DNA of 64,000 bases from Streptomyces bauhiniae (GCF_004784475.1 NZ_SRRT01000007.1:372001-436000), one strand, 5' to 3'; positions 50,631-60,098 are shown, counted from the first letter of the stretch. Notes: generated by a model from the letters alone, not told the origin. Translations and numbers: made by a program.

Positions 50631-51899
50631 ATGTCCACCGCCGCACCGGGCCGGCTCATCGCCGCCGCCAGGTCCTCCGTCTCCGGGCTCCCCCGCGCCT
50701 TCTGGTGGCTGTGGGCCAGCACGCTGGTCAACCGGCTCGGCGCGTTCGTCGCCACCTTCATGGCGCTCTACCTCACCCTCGACCGCGGCTACTCCGCCTC
50801 CTTCGCGGGCCTGGTCGCCGCCCTGCACGGTCTCGGCGGGGTCGTCTCCTCGCTCGGCGCCGGGGTGATGGCGGACCGGCTCGGCCGACGCCCCACCCTG
50901 CTAATCGCGCAGGTCGGCACCGCGGTCTCCGTCGCGCTGCTCGGCTTCATGCACGACCCCGTCGCCATCGCGGCCGTCGCCTTCCTGGTCGGCGCCGCCA
51001 ACAACGCCTCCCGGCCCGCCGTGCAGGCGATGATGGCGGACATCGTGCGGCCGGAGGACCGCGTACGGGCGTTCTCGCTGAACTACTGGGCGCTGAACCT
51101 CGGCTTCGCGGTGTCCTCCGTCGCCGCCGGTTTCATCGCCGAGTTCAGCTATCTCGCCGGGTTCCTCATCGAGGCCGGGATGACGCTGGCCTGCGCGGTC
51201 CTCGTCTTCCTCAAGCTGCCCGAGTCCCGGCCGGCGCCCGTCGCCAAGCAGGCCGGGGAGCCGCGGATCGGCCTCGGTACGGTGCTGCGCGACCGGCGCT
51301 ACATGGCGGTCGTCGGCCTGTCCTTCCTGGTCGCCCTCCTCTTCATGCAGGGCTCGGTCGGCCTGCCGGTCGCCATGGGCCAGGCCGGGTTCTCCCCCGC
51401 CGACTACGGCACCGCGATCGCCGTCAACGGCGTCCTGATCGTCGCCCTCCAGATCCCGGTCACCCGCTTCATCGAGCACCGCGACCCGCGCCGCCTGCTG
51501 GTCATCTCCTCGCTGCTCGCGGGCTACGGCTTCGGGCTCACCGCCTTCGCCGGGTCGCTCGGCGTCTTCGCGCTCACCGTCTGCGTGTGGACCCTCGCGG
51601 AGATCGTCAACGCCCCGACCCAGACCGGCCTCGTCGTCCGCCTCTCCCCCGTCCACGGCCGCGGCCGCTACCAGGGCGTCTACAGCCTGTCGTGGTCCGT
51701 CGCCGCCCTGGTCGCCCCCCTGATGTCCGGCACGGTCATCGACCACCTCGGCGCCGGGTGGCTCTGGGGCGCGTGCGCGGTCATCGGGACGGTGGCGGGG
51801 CTGGGGTACGCGTTGCTGATGCGAGGGCTGCCGGTGGAGGAGGCGGAGATCGCCACCACGGCCGTCCCGGACCGCCCCGCCGTAGAGAAGGCCGCCTGA
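50631..51899 (+). CDS. MFS transporter
   Basis: A 422-residue, 12-helix major facilitator. Motif A is GVMADRLGRRPTLLIAQVG (about 80-98); helices such as FAVSSVAAGFIAEFSYLAGF and YMAVVGLSFLVALLFMQGSV follow. It belongs to the DHA1-like drug exporters by length and motif spacing; the substrate is unknown. It begins 139 bases after the divergent gpmA. Confidence 0.85.
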   Translation: MSTAAPGRLIAAARSSVSGLPRAFWWLWASTLVNRLGAFVATFMALYLTLDRGYSASFAGLVAALHGLGGVVSSLGAGVMADRLGRRPTLLIAQVGTAVSVALLGFMHDPVAIAAVAFLVGAANNASRPAVQAMMADIVRPEDRVRAFSLNYWALNLGFAVSSVAAGFIAEFSYLAGFLIEAGMTLACAVLVFLKLPESRPAPVAKQAGEPRIGLGTVLRDRRYMAVVGLSFLVALLFMQGSVGLPVAMGQAGFSPADYGTAIAVNGVLIVALQIPVTRFIEHRDPRRLLVISSLLAGYGFGLTAFAGSLGVFALTVCVWTLAEIVNAPTQTGLVVRLSPVHGRGRYQGVYSLSWSVAALVAPLMSGTVIDHLGAGWLWGACAVIGTVAGLGYALLMRGLPVEEAEIATTAVPDRPAVEKAA

Positions 51900-51900
51900 C

Positions 51901-52326
51901 CTACGGATGCATCCTCGCCCCCTTCACCACCTTGTCCACCCCGCCCTTGGGCCCGTACACCGCCAGCCCCACCAGATCCAGGTCGGCCGTCGGTACGGCC
52001 CGTACCGCCGCCCGGTTGTCCGTGTCGTTGCCCGTCGAGAAGAGGTCGGCGGTGAACACGGCGCGGGGCAGCGCACGGCTCAGCACCCGCGTGTGGGCCG
52101 CTCGCAGAACCTCCTTCGTCGCCTCGAAGACCAGCACCGGCTGGCGGAACATCGGGAGGTAGGCGACGCCGTCGGCGTCCTCGTACGGGGCGCCGATCAC
52201 CTCGGGGACCTGGCTGCCCAGGCCGCTGACCAGGAACGACGTGACGTTGAGGCGCTGCCAGGGGGCGAGGTCGTCGCGGAGGAGTACGGCGATCTTGGTG
52301 TCGAAACGCAGGGGCTGTTCGTCCAT
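51901..52326 (-). CDS. DUF2000 family protein
   Basis: A 141-residue protein with the DUF2000 pattern: FDTKIAVLLRDDLAPWQRLN, TSFLVSGLGSQVPEVIGAPY, and VGLAVYGPKGGVDKVVKGAR. The family has a PTH2-like fold and is often next to AraC regulators, as here with the divergent gene at 52376. No catalytic role is proven. Confidence 0.82.
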   Translation of the reverse strand: MDEQPLRFDTKIAVLLRDDLAPWQRLNVTSFLVSGLGSQVPEVIGAPYEDADGVAYLPMFRQPVLVFEATKEVLRAAHTRVLSRALPRAVFTADLFSTGNDTDNRAAVRAVPTADLDLVGLAVYGPKGGVDKVVKGARMHP

Positions 52327-52375
52327 GCCCCGAGACTGCCGACCACGCCCCGGCCGGGTCTTGTACGTTTCTTGC

Positions 52376-53170
52376 GTGGCCGCCGACCAGCCGGAAGTCT
52401 CCGCGTGGCGCCCCTCGGTACCGGGGGTCGTCGAGGTCTTCCACGCCCGGTTCACCGAGTACGCGTACCCGATGCACGTGCACGACGCCTGGACGCTGCT
52501 GATCGTGGACGACGGCGCCGTACGGTACGACCTCGACCGGCACGAGCACGGCACCCCGCGCGACACCGTCACCCTGCTGCCCCCGCACGTCCCGCACAAC
52601 GGCTCCCCCGCCACCCCGCACGGCTTCCGCAAGCGCGTGCTGTACCTGGACGGCAGCCGGCTCAGCCACGATCTGATCGGTCCGGCCGTCGACCAGCCCG
52701 ACCTGCGGGACCCTGAACTGCGCGCACATGTAGGCCAGTTGCCCGGCGCCCTCGCCAGCCCTGGCGACGAACTGGCCGCGGAGAGCGGGCTCGTGCTCGT
52801 CGGCGAGCGACTCAAGGACCATCTGCGTCACCGCCACCCCGAACCCCCCCGCCCCGACCCCCTGTTGGCCCGCCGCCTGCGCGAACTCCTCGACGAGCAC
52901 CTCACCGACGGCCTCACCCTCACCGAAGCGGCCGCACTGCTGCACGCCCATCCCGCCCACCTGGTACGGGCGTTCAGCACCGCGTACGGCATCGCACCCC
53001 ACCGCTACCTGACCTCGCGCAGAGTCGGCCGGGCCAGGCGCCTGCTGCTGGACGGCCTTACGCCGGGCGAGGTCGCGGTGGCGAGCGGGTTCTACGACCA
53101 GGCCCATCTGACCCGGCACTTCAAGAAGTTGGTGGGCGTCACACCGGGCCGCTACCGCAACGGCGCCTGA
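52376..53170 (+). CDS. AraC-family transcriptional regulator
   Basis: A 264-residue regulator. The N-terminal cupin-like sensor includes YAYPMHVHDAWTLLIVDDGA; the C-terminal double helix-turn-helix has LTEAAALLHAHPAHLVRAFS and VAVASGFYDQAHLTRHFKKL followed by VGVTPGRYR. The GTG at 52376 lies 49 bases from the DUF2000 start, with no ribosome binding site visible, so the mRNA may be leaderless. It probably controls the DUF2000 gene. Confidence 0.85.
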   Translation: MAADQPEVSAWRPSVPGVVEVFHARFTEYAYPMHVHDAWTLLIVDDGAVRYDLDRHEHGTPRDTVTLLPPHVPHNGSPATPHGFRKRVLYLDGSRLSHDLIGPAVDQPDLRDPELRAHVGQLPGALASPGDELAAESGLVLVGERLKDHLRHRHPEPPRPDPLLARRLRELLDEHLTDGLTLTEAAALLHAHPAHLVRAFSTAYGIAPHRYLTSRRVGRARRLLLDGLTPGEVAVASGFYDQAHLTRHFKKLVGVTPGRYRNGA

Positions 53171-53177
53171 ACCAGGC

Positions 53178-53681
53178 TCAGTCGCGCTCGATCAGGTGGG
53201 TGAAGGCGTCCAGGTTGCGGGTGGACTCTCCCCGCGAGACGCGCCAGGCGTGCTCACGGCGGATCGCGGAGGCGTACCCCAGCTCCAGCAGGGTGTTGAA
53301 GGCGCCGTCGGCCGCTTCGAGGATCTGGCCGAGCAGCCGGTCGACCTCCTCGGGGGTGACGGCGGCGAGCGGGAGGCGGGCGGTGACATAGACGTCGCCG
53401 AGCCGGTCGACCGCGTAACTCACCCCGTACAGCTTGAGGTTGCGCTCCAGGAGCCAGCGGTGGACGCCCGCCTCGTTCTCGTCGGGGTGCCGGATGACGA
53501 AGGCGTTGACGGAGAGGGTGTGGCGGCCCACCAGCAGCGAGACGGTGGTGGAGAGCTTGGCGGTGCCGGGGAGTTTCACCACGTAGGAGCCCGGTTCGGG
53601 GTTCTCCCACTCCAGCTCGGCGTCCTTCAGCGCGTCCTCGAGGGTGCGCGCGGCCCGTTCCGTCGCCTCGGTCTCAGCCAT
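53178..53681 (-). CDS. YbjN-domain protein
   Basis: A 167-residue protein with the YbjN (type III chaperone-like) fold: ELEWENPEPGSYVVKLPGTA, LLVGRHTLSVNAFVIRHPDE, HRWLLERNLKLYGVSYAVDR. It starts inside the 3' end of mshA (8-bp overlap), so the two are co-translated, an arrangement conserved in actinomycetes. Function is unknown; a chaperone-like role is inferred from fold. Confidence 0.85.
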   Translation of the reverse strand: MAETEATERAARTLEDALKDAELEWENPEPGSYVVKLPGTAKLSTTVSLLVGRHTLSVNAFVIRHPDENEAGVHRWLLERNLKLYGVSYAVDRLGDVYVTARLPLAAVTPEEVDRLLGQILEAADGAFNTLLELGYASAIRREHAWRVSRGESTRNLDAFTHLIERD

Positions 53682-55011
53682 GCTGCGAGCGTACGCGACG
53701 GCGGTGGGACTGGGTCGCGGCCGCGTACACGTCGGCGGTGGCGGCGGCGGAGGCGTCCCAGCCGAAGCCGAGGGCGTGCCGGGCGGCGGCCGCGCCCATG
53801 CGGTCGGGCAGGCCGGGGTCGTCGGCGAAGCGGCGCAGCACGCGCGCGTAGTCGGCGGGGTCGTGGCCCTGGACGAGGAAGCCGGTCTCGCCGTCGCGCA
53901 CGGCCACCGGCAGCCCGCCGACGGAGGCGGCGAGCACCGGCGTGCCGGCCGCCTGCGCCTCGATGGCGACAAGCCCGAAGGACTCGCTGTAGGACGGCAT
54001 GACCAGCACGGACGCGGCCCGGAACCAGTCCGCGAGCTGCTCCTGCCCCACCGGCGGCCGGAACCGTACGACGTCCGCGATGCCGAGCCGCGCGGCGAGC
54101 TTCTGCAGCCCCTCCGGCTTGGCGAGCCCGCTGCCGCTGGGCCCGCCGACCACGGGGACGACGATGTTCCGGCGCAGCTCGGGACGCTCGTCCAGCAGGT
54201 GGGCGACGGCGCGGAGCAGTATGTCGGGGGCCTTGAGGGGCTGTATGCGGCCCGCGAAGAGCGGTACGAGCGCGTCCCTCGGCAGGCCGAGGCGGGCGCG
54301 GGCGGCGGCGCGGCCGTCGAGCGGGCGGAAGCGGTCGAGGTTGACGCCGGGGTGGACGACGGCGACCTTCGCGGGGTCGGCCTCGTAGTGCCGGACCAGC
54401 TCGGCGGCCTCCTCGGCGGTGTTGGCGATAAGGCGGCGGGCGGCGGAGACGATCTGGGTCTCGCCGATGACGCGGGCGGCGGGCTCGGGGGTGTCGCCGG
54501 TGGCCAGGCTGGCGTTCTTGACCTTGGCCATGGTGTGCATGGCGTGCACCAGCGGGACGCCCCAGCGCTGGGCGGCGAGCCAGCCGACGTGGCCGGAGAG
54601 CCAGTAGTGGGAGTGGACGAGGTCGTAGTAGCCGGGGCGGTGGCCGGCCCACGCCTGCATCACGCCGTGGGTGAAGGCGCAGAGCTGGGCGGGCAGCTCC
54701 TCCTTGGCCAGGCCCTCGTAGGGGCCCGCGTCGACGTGCCGGACGAGCACGCCGGGGGCCAGCTCGACCTTCGGGGCGAGGTCGCCGGAGGTGGCCCGCG
54801 TGAAGATCTCGACCTCGATGTTGAGGGCGGCAAGGCGCTGGGCCAGCTCCACGATGTAGACGTTCATCCCGCCGGCGTCGCCGGTGCCGGGCTGGTGGAG
54901 CGGCGAGGTGTGCACGGAGAGCATGGCGACCCGGCGTGGCCTGCGGTGCAGTCGCAGCCGGGGGGCGGTCGCCGGGGAGCGGCGCCCGAGCCTGCTGACG
55001 TACTGGCTCAC
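53674..55011 (-). CDS. mshA: D-inositol-3-phosphate glycosyltransferase (mycothiol synthesis)
   Basis: A 445-residue GT4 enzyme that starts mycothiol synthesis by transferring GlcNAc to inositol-3-phosphate. Features are HTSPLHQPGTGDAGGMNVYI (donor/acceptor loop, about 34-53), LFAGRIQPLKAPDILLRAVA and the C-terminal PSYSESFGLVAIEAQAAGTP with the catalytic Glu pair. The GTG at 55011 has GAGGAGG nine bases upstream. The following YbjN gene overlaps. Confidence 0.93.
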   Translation of the reverse strand: MSQYVSRLGRRSPATAPRLRLHRRPRRVAMLSVHTSPLHQPGTGDAGGMNVYIVELAQRLAALNIEVEIFTRATSGDLAPKVELAPGVLVRHVDAGPYEGLAKEELPAQLCAFTHGVMQAWAGHRPGYYDLVHSHYWLSGHVGWLAAQRWGVPLVHAMHTMAKVKNASLATGDTPEPAARVIGETQIVSAARRLIANTAEEAAELVRHYEADPAKVAVVHPGVNLDRFRPLDGRAAARARLGLPRDALVPLFAGRIQPLKAPDILLRAVAHLLDERPELRRNIVVPVVGGPSGSGLAKPEGLQKLAARLGIADVVRFRPPVGQEQLADWFRAASVLVMPSYSESFGLVAIEAQAAGTPVLAASVGGLPVAVRDGETGFLVQGHDPADYARVLRRFADDPGLPDRMGAAAARHALGFGWDASAAATADVYAAATQSHRRRVRSQHG

Positions 55012-55187
55012 TGGGCTTCCTCCTCGCTCGGGCATGCCTGCCGGGGGACCGTCCGAGTCCTCCGAGGGGTGCAACAGCGGAGGGGGTTCTTCCCATTTCC
55101 CGATCAAGCGGTTTTACCCAATCATGACCAGCGTTCGCTCAACCGTTCGGCCAGAGGTCGTCACTCCGCCCGCTTACCCTCATAGAC

Positions 55188-55994
55188 ATGGCATCCCGCA
55201 CGACCCGCCCCGTAGGAACGGTGACGCGCGGGACGACCAACCCCAACCGGCTGCGCCGCATGGACCGCTGGATCGCGGCCACGCACGGCGCCGAACTGCG
55301 CCGCGCGGCCGACCCGCTGGCCATCGACCTCGGGTACGGGGCCGCGCCCTGGACCGCCGTCGAGCTGCTCGGCAGGCTCCGTACCGTCGCCCCGCACGCG
55401 CGCGTGGTCGGCGTCGAGATCGAACCGGAGCGGGTCGCGGCGGCGAAACCGTACGAGCGCGAGGGGCTCGCCTTCCGGCACGGCGGCTTCGAGATCCCGG
55501 TGCCCGGCCGGCCGCTGCTGATCCGGGCCGCCAATGTGCTGCGGCAGTACGACGAGGAGCAGGTCGCCGCCGTGTGGCGGGGGCTGTGCGCGCGGCTGGC
55601 CCCGGCGGGCGGGGGCTCGCGCGGGGGGCTGCTGGTGGAGGGCACCTGCGACGAGATCGGGCGGCGGCACGTCTGGGTCGCGCTCGGCCCCGAGGGGCCG
55701 CGCACGGTCACCTTCGCCACCCGGCTCGGCTCGCTGGAGCGCCCCTCCGACCTGGCCGAACGGCTGCCGAAGGCGCTGATCCACCGCAATGTGCCGGGCG
55801 AGCCGGTGCACGCCTTCCTGCGCGACTTCGACCGCGCCTGGGCGGCCGCCGCGCCCTACGCCTCCTACGGCGCGCGCCAGCGGTGGCTGCGGACGGTGCG
55901 GGACCTGACGGCCGACTGGCCGGTGACGGACGGCCCGGCGCGGTGGCGGCAGGGGGAAGTGACGGTGGCGTGGGAGGCGTTGGCGCCGCGCTGA
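55188..55994 (+). CDS. Class I SAM-dependent methyltransferase
   Basis: A 268-residue protein with the SAM-binding region ADPLAIDLGYGAAPWTAVEL (about 40-59) and acidic loop VVGVEIEPERVAAAKPYERE. The rest (RHGGFEIPVPGRPLLIRAAN, VLRQYDEEQVAAVWRGLCAR) matches a conserved Streptomyces family beside mshA. The substrate is unknown. Confidence 0.8.
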   Translation: MASRTTRPVGTVTRGTTNPNRLRRMDRWIAATHGAELRRAADPLAIDLGYGAAPWTAVELLGRLRTVAPHARVVGVEIEPERVAAAKPYEREGLAFRHGGFEIPVPGRPLLIRAANVLRQYDEEQVAAVWRGLCARLAPAGGGSRGGLLVEGTCDEIGRRHVWVALGPEGPRTVTFATRLGSLERPSDLAERLPKALIHRNVPGEPVHAFLRDFDRAWAAAAPYASYGARQRWLRTVRDLTADWPVTDGPARWRQGEVTVAWEALAPR

Positions 55995-56128
55995 CGTCAG
56001 TTCACCTGACGTTGGTTCACCTGTTCGAGGGAATCGCACGGAATCCGGGATCTCGGGGGAACGATCTCCGGGTCCGGTACGTCAGACGGGCGGGAAGATC
56101 GCGGGGGATGCGCGGGGAGCGGGGGCGT

Positions 56129-56209
56129 GTACGACTTCGTACGACCTCTGTCACTTCGCGCGGGATCGTGGCACGATCCTGCGGACGGACCGTAAGTTAC
56201 TGACGGTAA
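56129..56209. promoter_or_regulatory. Palindromes upstream of the NlpC/P60 gene
   Basis: Three symmetric elements precede the peptidase gene: GTACGACTTCGTAC (56129-56142), GATCGTGGCACGATC (56164-56178) and TTAC-TGACG-GTAA (56197-56209). The last is 20 bases before the ATG and resembles TetR-type operators. No c-di-AMP (ydaO) riboswitch pattern, found before many wall hydrolases in Streptomyces, was recognised by eye. Confidence 0.45.
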
Positions 56210-56229
56210 ATCAGCTTGGGGGGACTGTT

Positions 56230-57348
56230 ATGGGTAGGGGCCAGCGCGGGCTGCTCGCCGCCGCCGTGACCGTGGTCTGCGCGGTGACCGTACTGGCGGT
56301 GCCGGGTACGGCGTTCGCAGCGGTACCGGCGGGACCCGCCGAGCCCTCCCCGGCGCCGTCCGCGACCGCGACGCCCACGCCGGCCCCCGTGCCCGACGCC
56401 GAGCTGGAGAAGGTCCGCGCCCGGCTCGACGGGCTGTACCACGACGCGGCCGTCGCCACCGACGCCTACAACGCGGCCGAGGAGAAGACGCGGAAGCAGT
56501 CCGTGCAGCTCGCCCGGCTGGAGAAGCGGACCGACACGGCCCGCAAGAAGCTGGCCGAACTGAAGGACCAGGCGGGCGCCGCCGCGCGGGCCCAGTACCG
56601 GGACAGCGGGATGCCGCCGATGGCGCGGTTCCTGCTCAGCGACAACCCGGAGCACTTCGCGGACGGCGCCGGCACCCTGCTGAACGGCGCGCGGGCCACC
56701 AAGAAGCTGATCGCCGAGACCGACCGCGTCGAGCGGGAGCTGAAGCGGGACACCGACGACGCGGCCGCGCGCTGGAAGAAGCTGGAGCGGGACCGCAAGG
56801 ACAAGGCCGCCGCCCAGAAGACGATCCAGGCGCGGATCAAGGACGCCGAGAAGCTCGAGTCGCGGCTGGAGAAGAAGGAGAAGGAGCGGCTGGCCGAGCT
56901 GGAGCGGCAGGCCGCCCGCAAAGCGCAGACCGCCTGGCTGGACACCGGCGTCCTGAAGAAGGAGGCCGACGCCGCTGAGTCCACCGCCACGGCCACCTCG
57001 GCCGGGGCCAGGGCGGTCGCCTTCGCCACCGCCCAGCTCGGCAAGCCGTACGTCTGGGGGGCCGAGGGCCCCGACTCCTTCGACTGCTCCGGCCTGACCT
57101 CCCAGGCGTGGGCCGACGCGGGCACCCCGATCCCGCGCACCTCGCAGGAGCAGTGGAAGCAGCTCCCGCACGTGGACGTGACCGAGATGCGTCCCGGTGA
57201 CCTCGTCATCTACTTCGCCGACGCCACCCACGTCGGGATGTACGTGGGCGACGGCAAGATAATCCACGCCCCGCGACCGGGCCGTACGGTCACCGTCGCG
57301 GGCGCGGGCACCATGCCGATCCTGGGGGTCGTACGCCCGGACGCGTGA
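56230..57348 (+). CDS. Secreted NlpC/P60 peptidoglycan endopeptidase
   Basis: A 372-residue wall hydrolase: signal peptide to about AFAAVPAG, a long coiled coil (about 60-240, rich in KKLAELKDQ, EKKEKERLAELERQ) and a C-terminal C40 domain. The catalytic Cys is in DSFDCSGLTSQAWADAG (about 282), His in DATHVGMYVGDGKIIHAPRP. It cuts stem peptides (D-Glu to meso/LL-Dpm). The coiled coil resembles RipA/FtsX-controlled hydrolases, suggesting a role in division or sporulation. Confidence 0.92.
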   Translation: MGRGQRGLLAAAVTVVCAVTVLAVPGTAFAAVPAGPAEPSPAPSATATPTPAPVPDAELEKVRARLDGLYHDAAVATDAYNAAEEKTRKQSVQLARLEKRTDTARKKLAELKDQAGAAARAQYRDSGMPPMARFLLSDNPEHFADGAGTLLNGARATKKLIAETDRVERELKRDTDDAAARWKKLERDRKDKAAAQKTIQARIKDAEKLESRLEKKEKERLAELERQAARKAQTAWLDTGVLKKEADAAESTATATSAGARAVAFATAQLGKPYVWGAEGPDSFDCSGLTSQAWADAGTPIPRTSQEQWKQLPHVDVTEMRPGDLVIYFADATHVGMYVGDGKIIHAPRPGRTVTVAGAGTMPILGVVRPDA

Positions 57349-57603
57349 CCGGGGCCACACCCCGCCCGGCCCTGTGACCAACGGCACGCGGGCGGGCGGG
57401 AACCAAGTGAGCTTCGTCATCCCGCGCCCCCTGTCGCCCCGCCCAACTGCCGTACGGGCCTGGGCATATGACAGTGGTCTACGCGATACGGACGCCGCGC
57501 GCCCCATTCCGTCGGGGCGGCCGATGCCGCTAGGGTCACCCGACGGCGTTACGAGGCCCCTCGGCGCCGCCGTGCCCTCGGGGGGAGGGAAGGAAACCAG
57601 GAC

Positions 57604-58896
57604 ATGCCCGTACCCGTACCGCGGCAGAGAGCAGTCCCGGCCGCCGAGTGCGGTCCGGCGCAGGTCTCGGCCGTAGCCCTCACCGAAGAGGCGCACCGTG
57701 ACACCGCCGCCCTCGGCGCGGCGCTCACCGTGCTGCTCGTCGAGGACGACCCGTCCGGCGCGCTCGTCCCCGAGCTGCGGGACTCGGCCGGCCGGCCGAT
57801 CCGCGTACGTACCGCCCGCAACCTCACCGAGGCGGGGCGGCTGCTCACGCCCGACGTGCACTGCATCCTGCTCGACCTCGCCCTCCCCGCCGCCGGCTGC
57901 GCCGACACCGAGGACGGCGACGAGCTGGCCGTGCTCCGTCAGGTGCTGGAGCTGGCGCCCCGGCACGCCGTGATCGCCCTGACCGCCTCCGGCGACGCCG
58001 AGCGCGGCGCGGAGGCCGTGCGCGTGGGCGCCCAGGACTACCTCTTCCGCGACGAGCTGGACAGCCGGCTGCTGAGCCGCGCCATCCGGTACGCCGTGGA
58101 GCGCAAGCGTTCCGACACCGCCGAGCGGCGGCTGGCGGAGGGCCGGCTGCGCGCGCAGGAGAACCGGCGCCTGGAGCGCGGGCTGCTGCCGACGCCGCTG
58201 CTGGAGGGCGCCGCGCTGCGGTTCGCCGCGCGCTACCGCCCCGGCCGCTCGCGCGCGCTGCTCGGCGGCGACTTCTACGACGCGGTCCGCACCCCGGACG
58301 GCACCGTGCACGCCATGATCGGCGACGTCTGCGGCCATGGCCCGGACGAGGCCGCGCTCGGCGTGGAGCTGCGCATCGCCTGGCGGGCGCTGACCCTGGC
58401 CGGGCTGTGCGGGGACGAGCTGCTGGGCACGCTCCAGGAAGTACTGGAGCACGAGCGGTCGGACGAGGAGATCTTCGCGACCCTCTGCACGGTGGACATC
58501 GCGCCCGACGGCCGCCGCGCGGGCCTCTGCCTCGCCGGGCACCCGGCCCCGCTGCTGATCCGTCCCGGCGCGACCCCGGTCCCCCGTCTGCTCCCCTTCG
58601 ACAACAACGGCCCCGCCCTCGGCCTCCTCCCGGGCGCCCGCTGGCCCCGTACCCAGGTCGAGCTGGGCGCCGAGTGGAGCCTCATGCTCTACACCGACGG
58701 CCTCATAGAAGGCCGCACCGCCCCCGGCGGCCCCCGCCTCGGCCAGGACGGCATGCTCGACATGATCCACCGCCAGCTCTCCGAGGGTCTGCGCGGAGAG
58801 GAGCTGCTGCGAGCCGCGGTCAGCGAGGTCCGCCACCTGAACGGCGACGAACTGACGGACGACGTGGCAGTGGTCCTGCTGGACCGGGTGGCGTAA
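57604..58896 (+). CDS. Response regulator with PP2C (SpoIIE-type) phosphatase domain
   Basis: A 430-residue protein. A receiver-like domain (about 40-170: VLLVEDDPSGALVPELRD, CILLDLALPAAG, LTASGD) is joined by a helix to a PP2C phosphatase (about 200-430) with GGDFYDAVRT, GDVCGHGPDEAALG and LMLYTDGLIEGR holding the metal-binding aspartates. It should reverse serine phosphorylation of an anti-anti-sigma factor under two-component control. Such proteins are common in Streptomyces stress signalling. No anti-sigma genes adjoin. Confidence 0.88.
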   Translation: MPVPVPRQRAVPAAECGPAQVSAVALTEEAHRDTAALGAALTVLLVEDDPSGALVPELRDSAGRPIRVRTARNLTEAGRLLTPDVHCILLDLALPAAGCADTEDGDELAVLRQVLELAPRHAVIALTASGDAERGAEAVRVGAQDYLFRDELDSRLLSRAIRYAVERKRSDTAERRLAEGRLRAQENRRLERGLLPTPLLEGAALRFAARYRPGRSRALLGGDFYDAVRTPDGTVHAMIGDVCGHGPDEAALGVELRIAWRALTLAGLCGDELLGTLQEVLEHERSDEEIFATLCTVDIAPDGRRAGLCLAGHPAPLLIRPGATPVPRLLPFDNNGPALGLLPGARWPRTQVELGAEWSLMLYTDGLIEGRTAPGGPRLGQDGMLDMIHRQLSEGLRGEELLRAAVSEVRHLNGDELTDDVAVVLLDRVA

Positions 58897-58940
58897 AGCC
58901 CTCTCCGGCCGACTCGTTACTCGCCGAACCGGCGGAGTCC

Positions 58941-59288
58941 TCAGCCGTTGTACGGGCCGTACGGGCCGTCGCTGCTGCTGCCGCCTCGGCCCTTGCGGCC
59001 CCAGCCCCGGTTGCCGCCGGTGAGGGCCTTGACGGCGGGGCGGACGTCGACGAGGTAGACGATGCTGGCGACGGCGCCCGCGGCCGGCAGGATGGACAGG
59101 ATCGAGAAGAGGTAGCTGACCACGAGGGCGATGCCCAGGATGACCAGCCAGAAGACCTTGGTCTGCTTGCCCGCCGCGCGGAACGCGTCCTCACGCCGGA
59201 AGGCCGCGTCGAAGAGTGCGAACGCGGCCAGCGCCATGAGGACGATCTTCAGGAGTCCCATGAACCCCTCGAAGCCCAGCATCAGCAT
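58941..59288 (-). CDS. DUF2516 family membrane protein
   Basis: A 115-residue protein with three helices (FMGLLKIVLMALAAFALFDA, VFWLVILGIALVVSYLFSIL, AAGAVASIVYLVDVRPAVK) and a Gly/Arg-rich tail, matching DUF2516. Function unknown. It follows the next gene on the same strand after a terminator. Confidence 0.82.
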   Translation of the reverse strand: MLMLGFEGFMGLLKIVLMALAAFALFDAAFRREDAFRAAGKQTKVFWLVILGIALVVSYLFSILSILPAAGAVASIVYLVDVRPAVKALTGGNRGWGRKGRGGSSSDGPYGPYNG

Positions 59289-59338
59289 GTCCCACCGCTC
59301 CTTGCCTTCGTCATCGCTGCCGTCACGCTACCCGCAGA

Positions 59339-59371
59339 ACGGGCCGGGCACCCCGATGGTGCCCGGCCCGT
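59339..59371 (-). terminator. Terminator hairpin
   Basis: A 14-bp perfect inverted repeat (ACGGGCCGGGCACC, loop CCGAT, complement) downstream of the Ala/Lys-rich helical gene at 59392 and 51 bases upstream of the DUF2516 start. Confidence 0.75.
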
Positions 59372-59391
59372 ACCTCTGACGCCGTCCGCCG

Positions 59392-60021
59392 TCACTTGGC
59401 CGGCGGGGTCGGCTTCTTCGGCTGAGGGGCCTTGCGGGCGGCGGCCGGAGCCGGAGCGGGCTTCTTCGCGACGGGCTTCTTCGCGGCGGCCGGGTCGGGC
59501 TTGGCGACGGCCGGACCGGCGGCACCGGCGGCCGGCTTCGGGGTCTCCTTGACCACGCCCGGCTCGGGCTGGCCCTCGACCGCGATGGCGAGTTCCTCGA
59601 TCTCCTCGGCGGCGTCGCCACGCCAGGTCTTCACGGCCTGCTCGCCGTGCTCGGCGACCTTCTCGTACGCCTCACGCGCCTTGACGGCGTACTCGGCGGC
59701 CACGCCGACACCGCGCAGGGCGAGGTCCTGGGCCTGCTCGCCGACCTTCTTGAGGTCGACGTCGAGGTTGCCGATGAAGCCGTTGACCTTGGTCTGGATG
59801 GTCTCCTGCGCCTCCTTGGCACGGGCGGTGGCCCGCTCCTGCACGACCTTGGGGTCGGTCCCGCGGACCTGCTCGATCCGGGCCGGGGCCTGGGCGCGGA
59901 GCTGCTCGACCAGCGAGGGCACCTTGCGGACCTGCCGGATGGCGAGATCGGCGGTACCGGCGGCGAAGTAGAGCGGAGTCGGGTCGCTGAAGGTCTTGCG
60001 CAGGTCGTCGGTGATGGCCAT
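59392..60021 (-). CDS. Helical protein with Ala/Lys/Pro-rich tail (heparin-binding hemagglutinin-like)
   Basis: A 209-residue protein. Residues 1-150 are amphipathic helices (LYFAAGTADLAIRQVRKVPS, VGEQAQDLALRGVGVAAEYA) and residues 160-209 repeat PAAAKKPVAKKPAPAPAA, an Ala/Lys/Pro tail like that of mycobacterial HbhA. No signal peptide. It lies 77 bases downstream of an XRE regulator on the same strand, the hbhA-type order. Adhesin or envelope function is inferred from likeness. Confidence 0.75.
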   Translation of the reverse strand: MAITDDLRKTFSDPTPLYFAAGTADLAIRQVRKVPSLVEQLRAQAPARIEQVRGTDPKVVQERATARAKEAQETIQTKVNGFIGNLDVDLKKVGEQAQDLALRGVGVAAEYAVKAREAYEKVAEHGEQAVKTWRGDAAEEIEELAIAVEGQPEPGVVKETPKPAAGAAGPAVAKPDPAAAKKPVAKKPAPAPAAARKAPQPKKPTPPAK

Positions 60022-60098
60022 GGTGAAGGTCCTCCCGGATTCGCGTTCGGCTGAGGTGGGTGTGGTCCGCGTGCGGTGGCCGGAGCCCTGGTCCGGCT

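Noticed and set aside
56005..56035. PHO box formed by two GTTCACCTG copies
   Set aside because: The copies are 15 bases apart, not 11 or 22, so they do not match the PhoP repeat layout.
56197..58836. An 879-codon minus-strand open frame
   Set aside because: It mirrors the NlpC/P60 and phosphatase genes, which have full catalytic motifs.
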